Positions 14,175-22,557 of a stretch of 35,593 nucleotides of DNA are shown in pieces. Made by a program: the position numbers and the translations under genes. Every line of letters starts with the position of its first letter. Positions within the stretch are counted from its first letter, which is position 1. Source of the stretch: a virus; the IMG/VR virus record IMGVR_UViG_3300007363_000054, positions 1 through 35,593 of that record. One strand, given 5' to 3'. The notes under the pieces were generated by a model, which was not told the origin of the DNA, did no database searches, and worked only from the letters and a program-made list of their open reading frames with translations.

Positions 14175-15458
14175 TTACATTAGGTTTACAACGCGGGTCT
14201 TACGGTAGTACTGGTTACGGTCGGCAGTAAATGTAGCTGCGTCAACTGTACCGTTAGACTGTGTAACATATGGGTTAGCGATCAGACCGTAACGTGTCTT
14301 GAAGCCGATCTTTGGCTGGAAGCTGTTAGGATCGATAGCACGAACCATTTGTAGAGGAACGTATGGGCAGTAGAAGATACCTGCGTCATATGGACTTGCG
14401 CCTTTGTAACCAACCATGTAGAACTGGTTGCTTGCACCTAGGTTGCCAGTGTATGGATCAATGAATACACGGAAACGACCGTTTAGTACACCAGCAAATG
14501 TATTGCCTGTGTCATCAACGTTTAGGTTTGTGCTAAGAGCAGGAGCATAGTCAAGAACACCAGCCATGGCCAGGGCACTTGCAACGTCTGCTGAGCAAAC
14601 GATGATGTTACCTTTACCGCGACGTGTATCTTGTGCAATGTGGTTAGCATCGCGTTCCATGTTGAACAATAGACCTTTGAAACGCTCAACTGACCAACGG
14701 CCATTTGAGTCAACGTCTAGGTCAAATGTACCAGGAGCTGCTGTTGCTGGGCTACCAACCTTGGCTACTTTGTAGATCAAGCGAACGATTTCGCGGTTGA
14801 TCTCAAACATGAACTCTTGGCTAAGGATGTTGCTGAGCTCAGCTTCTGCATCAAGACCATGGATTGCTTTCAGATCTTGTGCAAGTTCAACTGTGTACTC
14901 TGCCTTTAGAGCACGGCTCTTAGCAGTAACAGTTGTCTTGTCGATACCGAAAGACATTTGGTTGTAGTCTTGAGCAGCTTCCATGTTAGCTGTGCTGTTC
15001 GCTGTACCTGTGGTAAAGCTACCAGTTGCTAGGATGTTGCTGATTGTACCGCTGTGTGTACCTGTACCGCTGAAATCGGTATCGGCTTCGTTATACAGGG
15101 CCTCTGTGCCGCTAGCAGCTGCACGGTCTGTACCGTAGAAGCTACGCATTGCAAAGATAAGACCTGTTGGGCCGTTCATTGGCTGAACGCCAGCGATGTC
15201 ATATGCCATTAGGTTAGGCATAGCACGGCGAACTAGACCAATAAGGATTGGGTCATAGGTACCAATACCAGCTGTTGCGCTAGCATTGTTTGCTGGTGTC
15301 TCTTGCAAAAGAGCTGAACGCTCTTCACGCAGAGCTTTTTCTTGGTTCTCAAGCAGAACAGCAGTTACTTGACGCTTATAATTTTCCTTGATTTCAGGAA
15401 GATCAGGGTGGTCAAGGACTGTTGCCCACTTTTGTTGTAGTTGTTCTGACAAAAACAT
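14175..15458 (-). CDS. gp23: Major capsid protein gp23
   Basis: This 427-residue protein matches T4 gp23 in order and motifs: N-terminal helix region, DPILIGLVRRAMPNLMAYDIAGVQPMNGPTG split across residues about 68-98, and C-terminal ARYG/KTRYGL-type strands. It forms the hexamers of the prohead. A likely gp21 cleavage site, LLQE before TPANN (after E53), fits the (L/I)-x-E rule of T4. T4 gp23 is 521 residues; the shorter form is common in marine T4-like phages. A good TAGGAG precedes the ATG, an AATAAATA late box lies upstream, and a strong terminator follows. Confidence 0.97.
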   Translation of the reverse strand: MFLSEQLQQKWATVLDHPDLPEIKENYKRQVTAVLLENQEKALREERSALLQETPANNASATAGIGTYDPILIGLVRRAMPNLMAYDIAGVQPMNGPTGLIFAMRSFYGTDRAAASGTEALYNEADTDFSGTGTHSGTISNILATGSFTTGTANSTANMEAAQDYNQMSFGIDKTTVTAKSRALKAEYTVELAQDLKAIHGLDAEAELSNILSQEFMFEINREIVRLIYKVAKVGSPATAAPGTFDLDVDSNGRWSVERFKGLLFNMERDANHIAQDTRRGKGNIIVCSADVASALAMAGVLDYAPALSTNLNVDDTGNTFAGVLNGRFRVFIDPYTGNLGASNQFYMVGYKGASPYDAGIFYCPYVPLQMVRAIDPNSFQPKIGFKTRYGLIANPYVTQSNGTVDAATFTADRNQYYRKTRVVNLM

Positions 15459-15487
15459 TTCTTGGGTCTCCTAAGGGATCTTTTGAA

Positions 15488-15495
15488 TATTTATT
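15488..15495 (-). promoter_or_regulatory. Late promoter AATAAATA for gene 23
   Basis: AATAAATA overlaps the gene 22 stop and leaves a leader of about 25 bases with TAGGAG before the gene 23 ATG. It matches the NATAAATA late consensus. Confidence 0.7.
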
Positions 15496-16631
15496 TACTT
15501 ACGTGCTTTGATGGTTCTTGAGAGAGCCTGGGCATATCTGGCTACAGAGCTATCGTCTACCATGGTTGGTTCTGCATGACTTACATCTTCAACCAATGGT
15601 TGCTGGGTAGCAACTGGAGCTGCAGAAGCTTTCTTAGTGAAGAAGTTTTCCTTGATTACAGAAACTTTTTCAGCATAAGTAACTTCGTCCTCAAATGCAA
15701 CACCTTCAAGAAGCTTGCCTAGCTTAGCAACTTCGGTGTCAGCAAGGTCTTTGCTCATCTCTTCTATAACAGCCAGGCGTTTCATCTCAACAACCTGTTG
15801 TTTCAGCTTTACATTCTCGCTGATGGCATCGTTTAGCTTGCCACTCAGTTCGTCTGTTTGAGCTTGCATATCACCTAGTACATCATATTTTTCTTCAGGT
15901 ACTTCAATATAATGTTCTTTGAACAGTACCTGGAGACCGTGGATGAAGTCCTCGGCAATCTCGGTGCGGAGACCAGACTCGATTGCAACTTCGTTTTCCT
16001 TCATCCAATTTTCTACCACATAGTTGAGGTAGGAATCTACTTTTTCCACGATTTGTTGCTGGAACTCGGCTACGTCTTCGGCGAACTGTTCGTCAAGAGC
16101 AGCATTGAGTTTTTCAACTTCGTGGTTTACGCGAGCAATAACAGCAGCTTCAAAAATGCTGGTTGCTTTTTCTTTGAATTCTTCGCTAAGATCAGCACCG
16201 AAGATTGGGCTAAGATCGATGGCTTCGACTACTGTCTCAGCAACAACTTCTTCTTCCTCGCTTACTACTTCTACTTCTTCTTCAGCGACTTCTTCTTTGA
16301 CGTTGCCTTTGCTGGTTGCCTGATTTACTGCCGTGGCAGGATCAGCAACTGTTGTGAAGTTTGCAGCTGCGCCTGCGCCCTTGGCTGTTAGGTCTTGCTT
16401 ACTGATATGTCCGCTGACCTTGGCACCTTGGTTGACGTCGCTTTCCGCACGGTCTTCGTGACTGGCATGTTCGCTGCTGCCCTGCATGGGAGCAGTTGTG
16501 TCGCCAGCTACCTGAGCCTTGATTGTTGAATCCTTGCTTACAGAGCCAGCACCCATGGTTTCAGCTTCGTCCAGTGTCTTGCGAGCATCCATGCGCTCTA
16601 GCAACTGTTTGATTTTACTATCTACTGACAT
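15495..16631 (-). CDS. gp22: Prohead core scaffold protein gp22
   Basis: The 378-residue protein is highly acidic and rich in Glu, Val and Ala, with long predicted coiled-coil helices (for example VNHEVEKLNAALDEQFAEDVA and QTDELSGKLNDAISEN). It lies between gp21 and gp23, as in T4. The N-terminal third is a flexible Ala/Thr/Gly region followed by an acidic run (EEEVEVVSEEEEVV). Scaffold gp22 fills the prohead core and is degraded by the gp21 protease. T4 gp22 is about 270 residues, so this one is extended, as in cyanophages. AGGAGA precedes the ATG. Confidence 0.92.
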   Translation of the reverse strand: MSVDSKIKQLLERMDARKTLDEAETMGAGSVSKDSTIKAQVAGDTTAPMQGSSEHASHEDRAESDVNQGAKVSGHISKQDLTAKGAGAAANFTTVADPATAVNQATSKGNVKEEVAEEEVEVVSEEEEVVAETVVEAIDLSPIFGADLSEEFKEKATSIFEAAVIARVNHEVEKLNAALDEQFAEDVAEFQQQIVEKVDSYLNYVVENWMKENEVAIESGLRTEIAEDFIHGLQVLFKEHYIEVPEEKYDVLGDMQAQTDELSGKLNDAISENVKLKQQVVEMKRLAVIEEMSKDLADTEVAKLGKLLEGVAFEDEVTYAEKVSVIKENFFTKKASAAPVATQQPLVEDVSHAEPTMVDDSSVARYAQALSRTIKARK

Positions 16632-16670
16632 TTAGACTCTCCTAAATGAATCTTTTATTCTGTTACCGTT

Positions 16671-16678
16671 TATTTATA
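16671..16678 (-). promoter_or_regulatory. Late promoter TATAAATA for gene 22
   Basis: TATAAATA lies in the gp21-gp22 gap, about 40 bases before the gene 22 ATG. The 16-base word TATAAATAAACGGTAA here is identical to that before gene 18. Confidence 0.85.
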
Positions 16679-16685
16679 TAAATCG

Positions 16686-17333
16686 TTACCTTGAAAGGCT
16701 TTGCATGAACTGTTCCCAGATCTGTATCTTTGTTTCATCCAATTGCTTGGCTGAAGCCTTACGAATCTGTTTCTGTGCATTTTCGACCTGTACACTGGTC
16801 CAAACGCCGTTCTTTAGAACCCATTCGGCACCTTCCATGATGCCAGCCACGAAAGCGTCTGGTGCGCTAGGGTCAGCAACAATGTCTACTGTTGCCAGAT
16901 GGAAATCGTCCTGGACTTCCATGATACCGTCGCGTCCCTCTTTGAGGCTTCCTAGTCCTCGACTGCTGACACCCAGGCGAACTCCTTCTTCAATAAAGTT
17001 GCGAGCAATCTTGCCCATGGGTGTTTCCAAGATCTTAGCACGGCCAATGATGTCCTTGCCTTCGAATCTCAGACTTGTAATCAGGTGGCTGACCTGATTC
17101 AAGTTGATGCTAGGATTGTCGGGGTGTCCCAACTCTCCCAGACTACGTTTCTCGTTGATCATTTGCTGATAGCGAGATAGTTCTTTTTCCATGACCGCTG
17201 CTGGATAGCGACGGCCATTACGGTTATTTTTGTCGGCCTGCATGAAGATACCTTCGATGAACACAGACTTCTTACCATTTGTGTCCTCACTTAGATACTG
17301 CAGGTCCTGGAAAGCTTCTTTGATGAGTTTCAT
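16686..17333 (-). CDS. gp21: Prohead core protease gp21
   Basis: This 215-residue protein fits the T4-like prohead protease family, with the catalytic His in SLGELGHPD (H70) and the Ser in LGVSSRGLGS (S123 or S124). Conserved surrounding segments are NGRRYPAAVMEKEL and TVDIVADPSAPDAFV. It cleaves gp23, gp22 and other prohead proteins at (L/I)-x-E sites. The T4 protein is 212 residues, so length matches. Its ATG begins one base after the stop of the preceding unknown gene. Confidence 0.96.
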   Translation of the reverse strand: MKLIKEAFQDLQYLSEDTNGKKSVFIEGIFMQADKNNRNGRRYPAAVMEKELSRYQQMINEKRSLGELGHPDNPSINLNQVSHLITSLRFEGKDIIGRAKILETPMGKIARNFIEEGVRLGVSSRGLGSLKEGRDGIMEVQDDFHLATVDIVADPSAPDAFVAGIMEGAEWVLKNGVWTSVQVENAQKQIRKASAKQLDETKIQIWEQFMQSLSR

Positions 17334-17334
17334 G

Positions 17335-17730
17335 TTATGCCTTTTGCCAAGATTCTAGAGCCTGGTTGTCGGGAATATTATAACCCTCGGTCTTGTGCAG
17401 GGTTATGATCATGGTTCCTGCATTGGCACCAAGATCTACTACGACGTTGGATGTGGGAAATTCATCCAACACGAAACCTGTTTCCTGTGTGAAACTCCAC
17501 TGATCCAGGCTGCCTGATGGTAGTGCAACAATGACGTTTGAGTTTCTTGAAACGTTGGCTACATCACCAACAGCAAAATACATATGAGCCAGGGTAACCT
17601 TACTATTGGCACGATCGAAGGTCTCGTCATGAATTGCTAGATCAGCAAGATCTAGCTCGGCACTTCCTGTGCCAACAAACTTGGCAGTAGCTCTTCCTCG
17701 AGCTTTCTTTACAATGTTTATTGTTGCCAT
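17335..17730 (-). CDS. Hypothetical beta-rich protein between genes 68 and 21
   Basis: This 131-residue protein is not recognised as a named family. It opens with a basic segment (NIVKKARGRATAKFVG), followed by alternating strands (VTLAHMYFAVGD, SNVIVALPSG, NVVVDLGANAGTMIITLHKTEG). A compact beta-sandwich is plausible. It lies in the prohead assembly block with no gap on either side (one base to gp21, three to gp68). A minor capsid, decoration or core component is the simplest inference from position. T4 has no gene at this place that I recall. Confidence 0.8.
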   Translation of the reverse strand: MATINIVKKARGRATAKFVGTGSAELDLADLAIHDETFDRANSKVTLAHMYFAVGDVANVSRNSNVIVALPSGSLDQWSFTQETGFVLDEFPTSNVVVDLGANAGTMIITLHKTEGYNIPDNQALESWQKA

Positions 17731-17733
17731 GTC

Positions 17734-18381
17734 TTATTCCTGTTCTTCGGTCTTCATGCCTTCATTACGTTTGTTCACGTAATGATTGCTATTTTTGCCA
17801 TAGCCATGTCTCCAGGCCATGCCTCGGAGAATGTCGTCGGACTTATCTCCATGTGCCTTGGCAAATTCTGCAGGACTCATTTGGCTATAGCGTTGTTTTG
17901 ACTTTATTACGCTTGATGGCATACCAGCTTCGGCCATCCATACATCTTCTTTGAGACGACCTTCGGCTTTTGCTCTGTTCAACATTGCTAGTCTGTCTGC
18001 AACGCCTTTGATACCAGGTTTGATGTGTGCGGCATCTTGTTTGTCACCATAATTCTGTCTCATAGTTCCTGGCTTGATATGCTTCAGGGTAGTCTTGGCC
18101 TGATGGCTTTTCATTCCATGCTGAACCATGGTGCTCATAACAACTTCGTCAAGGTCTTCGGCCTCTTCTTTCATCTTACGCATGGCACCATACTTGGCAC
18201 CCAGGGCCATTCTGATGCGCTCCTTTTTGCTTTTGTCAGCAAACTTAGGATTGTCGCTATGAACGAAATCGTGAATCCACTTACCAGTAGGGTCAGATGG
18301 ACTTAGCTTTTCAAATAGCTCATCAAGATCCTGCAGCTCATCTTCTAATTGTTCTTGTCTGAGTTCTCGTAGGCTACGCAT
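17734..18381 (-). CDS. gp68: Prohead core protein gp68-like
   Basis: This 215-residue protein lies between genes 67 and 21. Residues 28-67 contain SDPTGKWIHDFVHSDNPKF and KSKKERIRMALGAKYGAMR, a segment often seen in marine phage core proteins. The N-terminus is a charged helix (LRELRQEQLEDELQDLDELF). The C-terminal half is basic. T4 gp68 is a minor core protein of 141 residues; the marine versions are longer. The assignment rests on position and this segment rather than on detailed similarity to T4 gp68. Confidence 0.75.
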   Translation of the reverse strand: MRSLRELRQEQLEDELQDLDELFEKLSPSDPTGKWIHDFVHSDNPKFADKSKKERIRMALGAKYGAMRKMKEEAEDLDEVVMSTMVQHGMKSHQAKTTLKHIKPGTMRQNYGDKQDAAHIKPGIKGVADRLAMLNRAKAEGRLKEDVWMAEAGMPSSVIKSKQRYSQMSPAEFAKAHGDKSDDILRGMAWRHGYGKNSNHYVNKRNEGMKTEEQE

Positions 18382-18384
18382 TTG

Positions 18385-18552
18385 TTACTCGCTATCTGTT
18401 ACTGTGTTTGTATAGACAGACTGAGCTAGTTCTAGTTTGCGTGCTTCTAGAGCATCTGCAATCTTAGCGCTCATGATCTGCGCGAATTTTTCCTGAGCTT
18501 CACTACCATTGTCGTTCATGATATCCTGAAGCATGTCGTCTATGTCTGGCAT
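18385..18552 (-). CDS. gp67: Prohead core protein gp67-like (short gene)
   Basis: A 55-codon ORF starts at an ATG at 18552, with AGGAG seven bases upstream, and ends with TAA three bases before gene 68. The protein is MPDIDDMLQDIMNDNGSEAQ at the start, continuing as an acidic helix (FAQIMSAKIADALEARKLELA). T4 gp67 is an 80-residue acidic core protein, and marine relatives are often shorter. Its position between genes 20 and 68, its ribosome site and an AATAAATA box directly upstream support a real gene. Confidence 0.8.
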   Translation of the reverse strand: MPDIDDMLQDIMNDNGSEAQEKFAQIMSAKIADALEARKLELAQSVYTNTVTDSE

Positions 18553-18573
18553 GGTTATCTCCTATTCATCGTT

Positions 18574-18581
18574 TATTTATT
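18574..18581 (-). promoter_or_regulatory. Late promoter AATAAATA for gene 67
   Basis: AATAAATA overlaps the gene 20 stop codon, followed by AACGATGAATAGGAG and the gene 67 ATG. The box fits the NATAAATA consensus with a short leader, and the downstream bases partly match the gene 18 and 22 promoters. Confidence 0.65.
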
Positions 18582-20163
18582 GTGATGGACTGGCTGGACG
18601 ATTTTCAGCACTGCTGGCCTGAACTGCCGTAGCTGTTGGTGTAGGTGCACCATCCTGCTCTGGCTCTTCGGGCATGGCTGCTTTTTCTTCGGCCATTTCT
18701 TCATCCATGTCCTCAATATCTTCATCACTCATGCGAAGTACATTTCTCTGTATGTACTTCTTGCTAAAGTAAAACCCAACATAGGGCTGCATCTGATTCA
18801 GAACGTCAATGCGGTTACGCAGAGACTCGGCTTCCTTGAGTTCCTGGAAGTACTGATCCTGCGCATACTGATACTGAATGTTTTCTTCGAGAAGTTTCCA
18901 ATCACTGTCTGTAACAACACCCTTGAGTATGAGCTGCGTTCTCAGAAGGTCATTGAATAGTTCATTGAATTTTTTGCGAAGTCTGCTAACAAATTTGGCA
19001 AACTTGAGTTCATCTCGGGTAACTTCGGCAACACGACCAAAGTTCATGCCTGTCTGTGACTGAAGGCGACTCAGTGGCACATTCAGACTCTGATATAATT
19101 TGTTCTGGAAATATTCAATGTCTGCAATCTGTCCTAGGTTTTCGCCACCAGCCAGAGTGCTGATTTCGGTACCCTTACCACCTTCGCGGCGTGGTAGCCA
19201 AAAATCTTCTAGCATGCTCATGACTTTACGATCATCTTTGATCTCGCCTGTGCTGCTGTCATAGATGATTTTGTTGCGATACCGAGCCATGATGTCTTTC
19301 ATGTACTGCTCGGCCTTGACCTTGGGTAGACTACCCACATCAATATAAAATATTCTGCGTTCGGGAGCACGAGCCAGTCTGTAGATAACCAGACCGTCTT
19401 CCATCATCTTGAGTTGGTTTACGGGTTTCAGTGATTTGTGCATGTAGCTCAGGACTACATTTCTTTCCAGATCCAGCAACCCGCTGGGTACATAGGCTAT
19501 ACTGTCAGGTGCAATCTTGATGCCCTGATTTGAATTCTGTACAGAGCCCGAATAGTTTGCATTGTGCTGCAGGCCCTTTTCGTTGTATATGAAAAATTCT
19601 TCAACGCTCGCGATAACTTCAACACCGTTCTGAAGTTTTTCTTTCTTTACGTTGCGAACTTTCTTGATCTTTCTGGGATCAATTTGACGTAGTTCTTGAA
19701 TGCCCTTCTTGGGAGCCTTTACGTCAATGACTTTCTGATAATATACTCTGCCGTCTATGTACCAGCGACGAAAGATGTCAAAACCCTTGTTGTTGAATTC
19801 AAGCAGGCGCAGGACCTGCTTGAACTCTGTTCTAATCGTTTTCTTGATGGTTTCATCAAGGTCAACTTCGTCAAGGTTTATGTCAACTGGATTTTCGTCA
19901 TCAACAGCAGCAATGGCTTCACTGACAATTTCGTCAATGGCATTGCTGCAGTCTGAGTACATGCTGGCTTCTCGGTAGCGTGTAATTAGCTCCGATTCAG
20001 ACTTGGCAGTAGCGTCAAGATCAACATAGGTGCCGAAATAGCCGCCAGCCTGAACTGTGCTGGCGCCATCATCCGACTGAGGGGTAACGAAGCTCTGTGT
20101 TCGTGTGCCCTCAGCTTCTTCCTGATTCCGGCTAATAGTAAAACCAAAGAGAGATAATGCCAT
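18577..20163 (-). CDS. gp20: Portal vertex protein gp20
   Basis: The 528-residue protein matches T4 gp20 (524 residues). Typical segments include YREASMYSDCSNAIDEIVSEAI, YYQKVIDVKAPKKGIQELRQIDPRKI, RAPERRIFYIDVG and SRLQSQTGMNFGR. It forms the dodecameric portal through which DNA is packaged and to which the neck attaches. The C-terminus is an acidic, Ala/Pro-rich tail with no known function. No clear late box precedes it; it may be read through from genes 18-19. Confidence 0.96.
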   Translation of the reverse strand: MALSLFGFTISRNQEEAEGTRTQSFVTPQSDDGASTVQAGGYFGTYVDLDATAKSESELITRYREASMYSDCSNAIDEIVSEAIAAVDDENPVDINLDEVDLDETIKKTIRTEFKQVLRLLEFNNKGFDIFRRWYIDGRVYYQKVIDVKAPKKGIQELRQIDPRKIKKVRNVKKEKLQNGVEVIASVEEFFIYNEKGLQHNANYSGSVQNSNQGIKIAPDSIAYVPSGLLDLERNVVLSYMHKSLKPVNQLKMMEDGLVIYRLARAPERRIFYIDVGSLPKVKAEQYMKDIMARYRNKIIYDSSTGEIKDDRKVMSMLEDFWLPRREGGKGTEISTLAGGENLGQIADIEYFQNKLYQSLNVPLSRLQSQTGMNFGRVAEVTRDELKFAKFVSRLRKKFNELFNDLLRTQLILKGVVTDSDWKLLEENIQYQYAQDQYFQELKEAESLRNRIDVLNQMQPYVGFYFSKKYIQRNVLRMSDEDIEDMDEEMAEEKAAMPEEPEQDGAPTPTATAVQASSAENRPASPSQ

Positions 20164-20185
20164 AATCTATGAGTCCAATTTTTGT

Positions 20186-20764
20186 TTATCTTGAGAATAC
20201 ACTGGCAATGTCTAGGATCTGTTGTGCGCCAGCGTTGGCCACTGTGAAGTGCTGGAAGGCCCAGGTAATAGTAAACTGGCTGATCTGATCGTTACCAGCA
20301 AAGTCCAGTGCGATTGGACTGATGTTGGTTGGAAATGCGCTCACGATCTTATAACCCTTGAGCACACGACCATTACGATCCAGCTGGAATACTTCTAGGT
20401 CGCGCTGATAGTCGCTGGGATTCAGGCGGCTAGTTTTATTTACCAGGTTCTCCATGCCGTTCATCCACTGTTCCATGGCGTTACGGATGCTCATGTCTGA
20501 GTCATTCAGTACGCTAACAGTCCAGGGAGCGAACACACGGTCACCAGCAAACTTGACTTCACGACCTCTGTAGAAGGTTGTAACAGGACCGATATCCTGT
20601 CCTGGCAACTCAGCAGTGGTTACCAGGAATGGGGCACGGGCAACTGCCAGTGCACCTGCTGCTACATAGGTTGGGAAGCTCAAGAACACTGCAAACTGGT
20701 TGGGACGAACCCCACCGTTTGTCAGCGCTGCCTTGAATCTATCTACGTTGAATGCGGTTGTCAT
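20186..20764 (-). CDS. gp19: Tail tube protein gp19
   Basis: This 192-residue protein is a contractile-tail tube subunit. The pattern LVTTAELPGQDIGPV, VKFAGDRVFAPWTVSVLNDSD and IRNAMEQWMNGMENL is typical of T4-like gp19 (163 residues in T4). It polymerises inside the sheath to form the DNA channel. AAGGAG precedes the ATG at 20764, and the gene directly follows gene 18 (10 bases), so the two are probably co-transcribed. Confidence 0.95.
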   Translation of the reverse strand: MTTAFNVDRFKAALTNGGVRPNQFAVFLSFPTYVAAGALAVARAPFLVTTAELPGQDIGPVTTFYRGREVKFAGDRVFAPWTVSVLNDSDMSIRNAMEQWMNGMENLVNKTSRLNPSDYQRDLEVFQLDRNGRVLKGYKIVSAFPTNISPIALDFAGNDQISQFTITWAFQHFTVANAGAQQILDIASVFSR

Positions 20765-20774
20765 CTATATCTCC

Positions 20775-22496
20775 TTATGCTCCAACCTCTTCGAAGCTAA
20801 TACCAGTTCTGGTAGCTACGAAGTTCAGTGTAATGAAGTTGATTGAGCGAGCTGGCTTGATAAAGATGTCGGCCACGAACTCATTGCGGTCAATAACTTC
20901 ACCAGTGTTATTGGTTTCGTCGCAAACCACTTTGAAGTCTGTAATACCGCGGCGGCCCTGTACATCGCGCAGGAATGGCTCTACAAGATTGCGGAACTGT
21001 GCACGGGTAAAGGCATCATTGAACTCGAACAACTGATATTTAGCAGCTGTAGCAATGGCTTTCTCTAGCACAATGAACAATCTACGTACATTGATGCGAT
21101 CAAACGCGCTTGGCTTGGTAAGCTGAGTCTTGTCGCCGAACAGTACAGTACCCTGACCTGGGAAGCTAACAACTGGGTTTACACCAGATTTATATAGGTT
21201 ATCACGGTCGGTTTGTGTTGGGCTAAATGCTAGCTTGACAACGTTCTTGATAACGCCACGGTTGTAGCCAGCTGGGCTGAACCATGGATCTGCAACGAAG
21301 TCTGTACGAGCGCAAAGGCCAGCAACGTCACCGTTTAGTGGTACCCAACGATATACGTCATTGTAGCGGTCATACTGGTATTTCCAACCACTGTCCATGA
21401 CAGCATAGCTGCTGTTTAGGTTTACTGTGCTACGGAAACCTGTGACATTTGTTGTTGCAGTTGATGTGCTTGACTGGTTCTGAACGTCTGAAAGTTCTGG
21501 ACTAAAGAACGCTACGCAATCCTTACGAATTTCGCAGACATTGTTTACAACGTGAGTGATAGTCGCACTGGCATGAGCGCCTAGTGGGAGTAGACTTACG
21601 TCATATAGACCGTCCTGAGCAAATTCGCTGAATGCAGTCTGGTGTTCGCCAGCGGTTGGTGTACCAAGTGCACCACCACCAAAGCTACCAGTTACTTCGG
21701 CAAGCAGGTTAGCAAATGCTGTTCCAGAAGCAGTAACGCCCCAGTTTGCTGTACCGCTTAGATTTGCTGTTGCTGGATGATCGATGGCCCAGACATAACC
21801 GCTCTGGTTAGCCAGGACGTCTTTGTAGTATGCGCTGCTGCCGTCACTCTTACGAGCGTCGTTGGCTTTGCTTACAAATGCGTGTTTTTCAACAACTGTG
21901 CCAGCAACTCCGCTGAAACGACCATCTTCGTCAATGACAATGATGTGCATTTCGTCATTTGAGCCGCCGCGATCGCTGGTCCAGCTACTGGTTCCAGGTG
22001 CAGTGTCAAATTGTGCTTTGTAACTCCAGCTTGACCAGGTATTGCCGTCAGCCATGCTGATCTTTAGGCTGTTACCCCAGGTGCCAGGATACTTTGCAGC
22101 AAACAGGCCAGATGTATTAGCAACTGATCCAGCAAAGAAGTTGCTGTTTGCATCGTAATCGTCACTGTTCTTGATCAATGTACCTGTGCCTGCGGCAGTC
22201 GTTGCATTCAAACAGGCAACGGCATTCAGATGGCTGGCATTAGCAGAACGGACGATTTGAAGGTTGTTACCGTAACCAAGGAAGTTAGCGGCTGTAAAAA
22301 AGTCGAGGTAGGTATTTGCGTCGGGTGTGCCGAATGTCTTGGCTAGATTCTTCTCACTGTCCACAGTGGTTACCTTCCCCACTGGACCCCAATTATAGTG
22401 ACCGGCAAACCCACCAGCAGTTGTGGCGACTGCAGGGACAACGTCAGTTAGGTCCCTTTCAGTTACCAGAACACCCGGTGAAAGCTGAAATGCCAT
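20775..22496 (-). CDS. gp18: Contractile tail sheath protein gp18
   Basis: The 573-residue protein begins MAFQLSPGVLVTERDLTDVVP, a typical sheath N-terminus (SPGV.V.E.D). It has TAGGFAGHYNWGPVGKVT early on and C-terminal PVVSFPGQGTVLFGDKT plus INVRRLFIVLEKAI, the conserved sheath core. T4 gp18 is 659 residues; the difference lies in the outer domains, which are variable in size. The subunits contract to drive the tube into the host. AAGGAG and a strong late box precede the ATG. Confidence 0.97.
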   Translation of the reverse strand: MAFQLSPGVLVTERDLTDVVPAVATTAGGFAGHYNWGPVGKVTTVDSEKNLAKTFGTPDANTYLDFFTAANFLGYGNNLQIVRSANASHLNAVACLNATTAAGTGTLIKNSDDYDANSNFFAGSVANTSGLFAAKYPGTWGNSLKISMADGNTWSSWSYKAQFDTAPGTSSWTSDRGGSNDEMHIIVIDEDGRFSGVAGTVVEKHAFVSKANDARKSDGSSAYYKDVLANQSGYVWAIDHPATANLSGTANWGVTASGTAFANLLAEVTGSFGGGALGTPTAGEHQTAFSEFAQDGLYDVSLLPLGAHASATITHVVNNVCEIRKDCVAFFSPELSDVQNQSSTSTATTNVTGFRSTVNLNSSYAVMDSGWKYQYDRYNDVYRWVPLNGDVAGLCARTDFVADPWFSPAGYNRGVIKNVVKLAFSPTQTDRDNLYKSGVNPVVSFPGQGTVLFGDKTQLTKPSAFDRINVRRLFIVLEKAIATAAKYQLFEFNDAFTRAQFRNLVEPFLRDVQGRRGITDFKVVCDETNNTGEVIDRNEFVADIFIKPARSINFITLNFVATRTGISFEEVGA

Positions 22497-22538
22497 CTTA
22501 TTCTCCTTAAAGTTGACATAGCGAATTAGATTACCGTT

Positions 22539-22546
22539 TATTTATA
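22539..22546 (-). promoter_or_regulatory. Late promoter TATAAATA for gene 18
   Basis: TATAAATA lies in the 61-base gap between genes 17 and 18, leaving a leader of about 37 bases with AAGGAG. The extended word TATAAATAAACGGTAA equals that before gene 22. Confidence 0.87.
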
Positions 22547-22557
22547 TAGAGCCAGGT

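Noticed and set aside
15912-16391. Long plus-strand ORF opposite gene 22
   Set aside because: It is a shadow of the acidic, repetitive gene 22 sequence: Phe/Tyr-rich translation with no family features.
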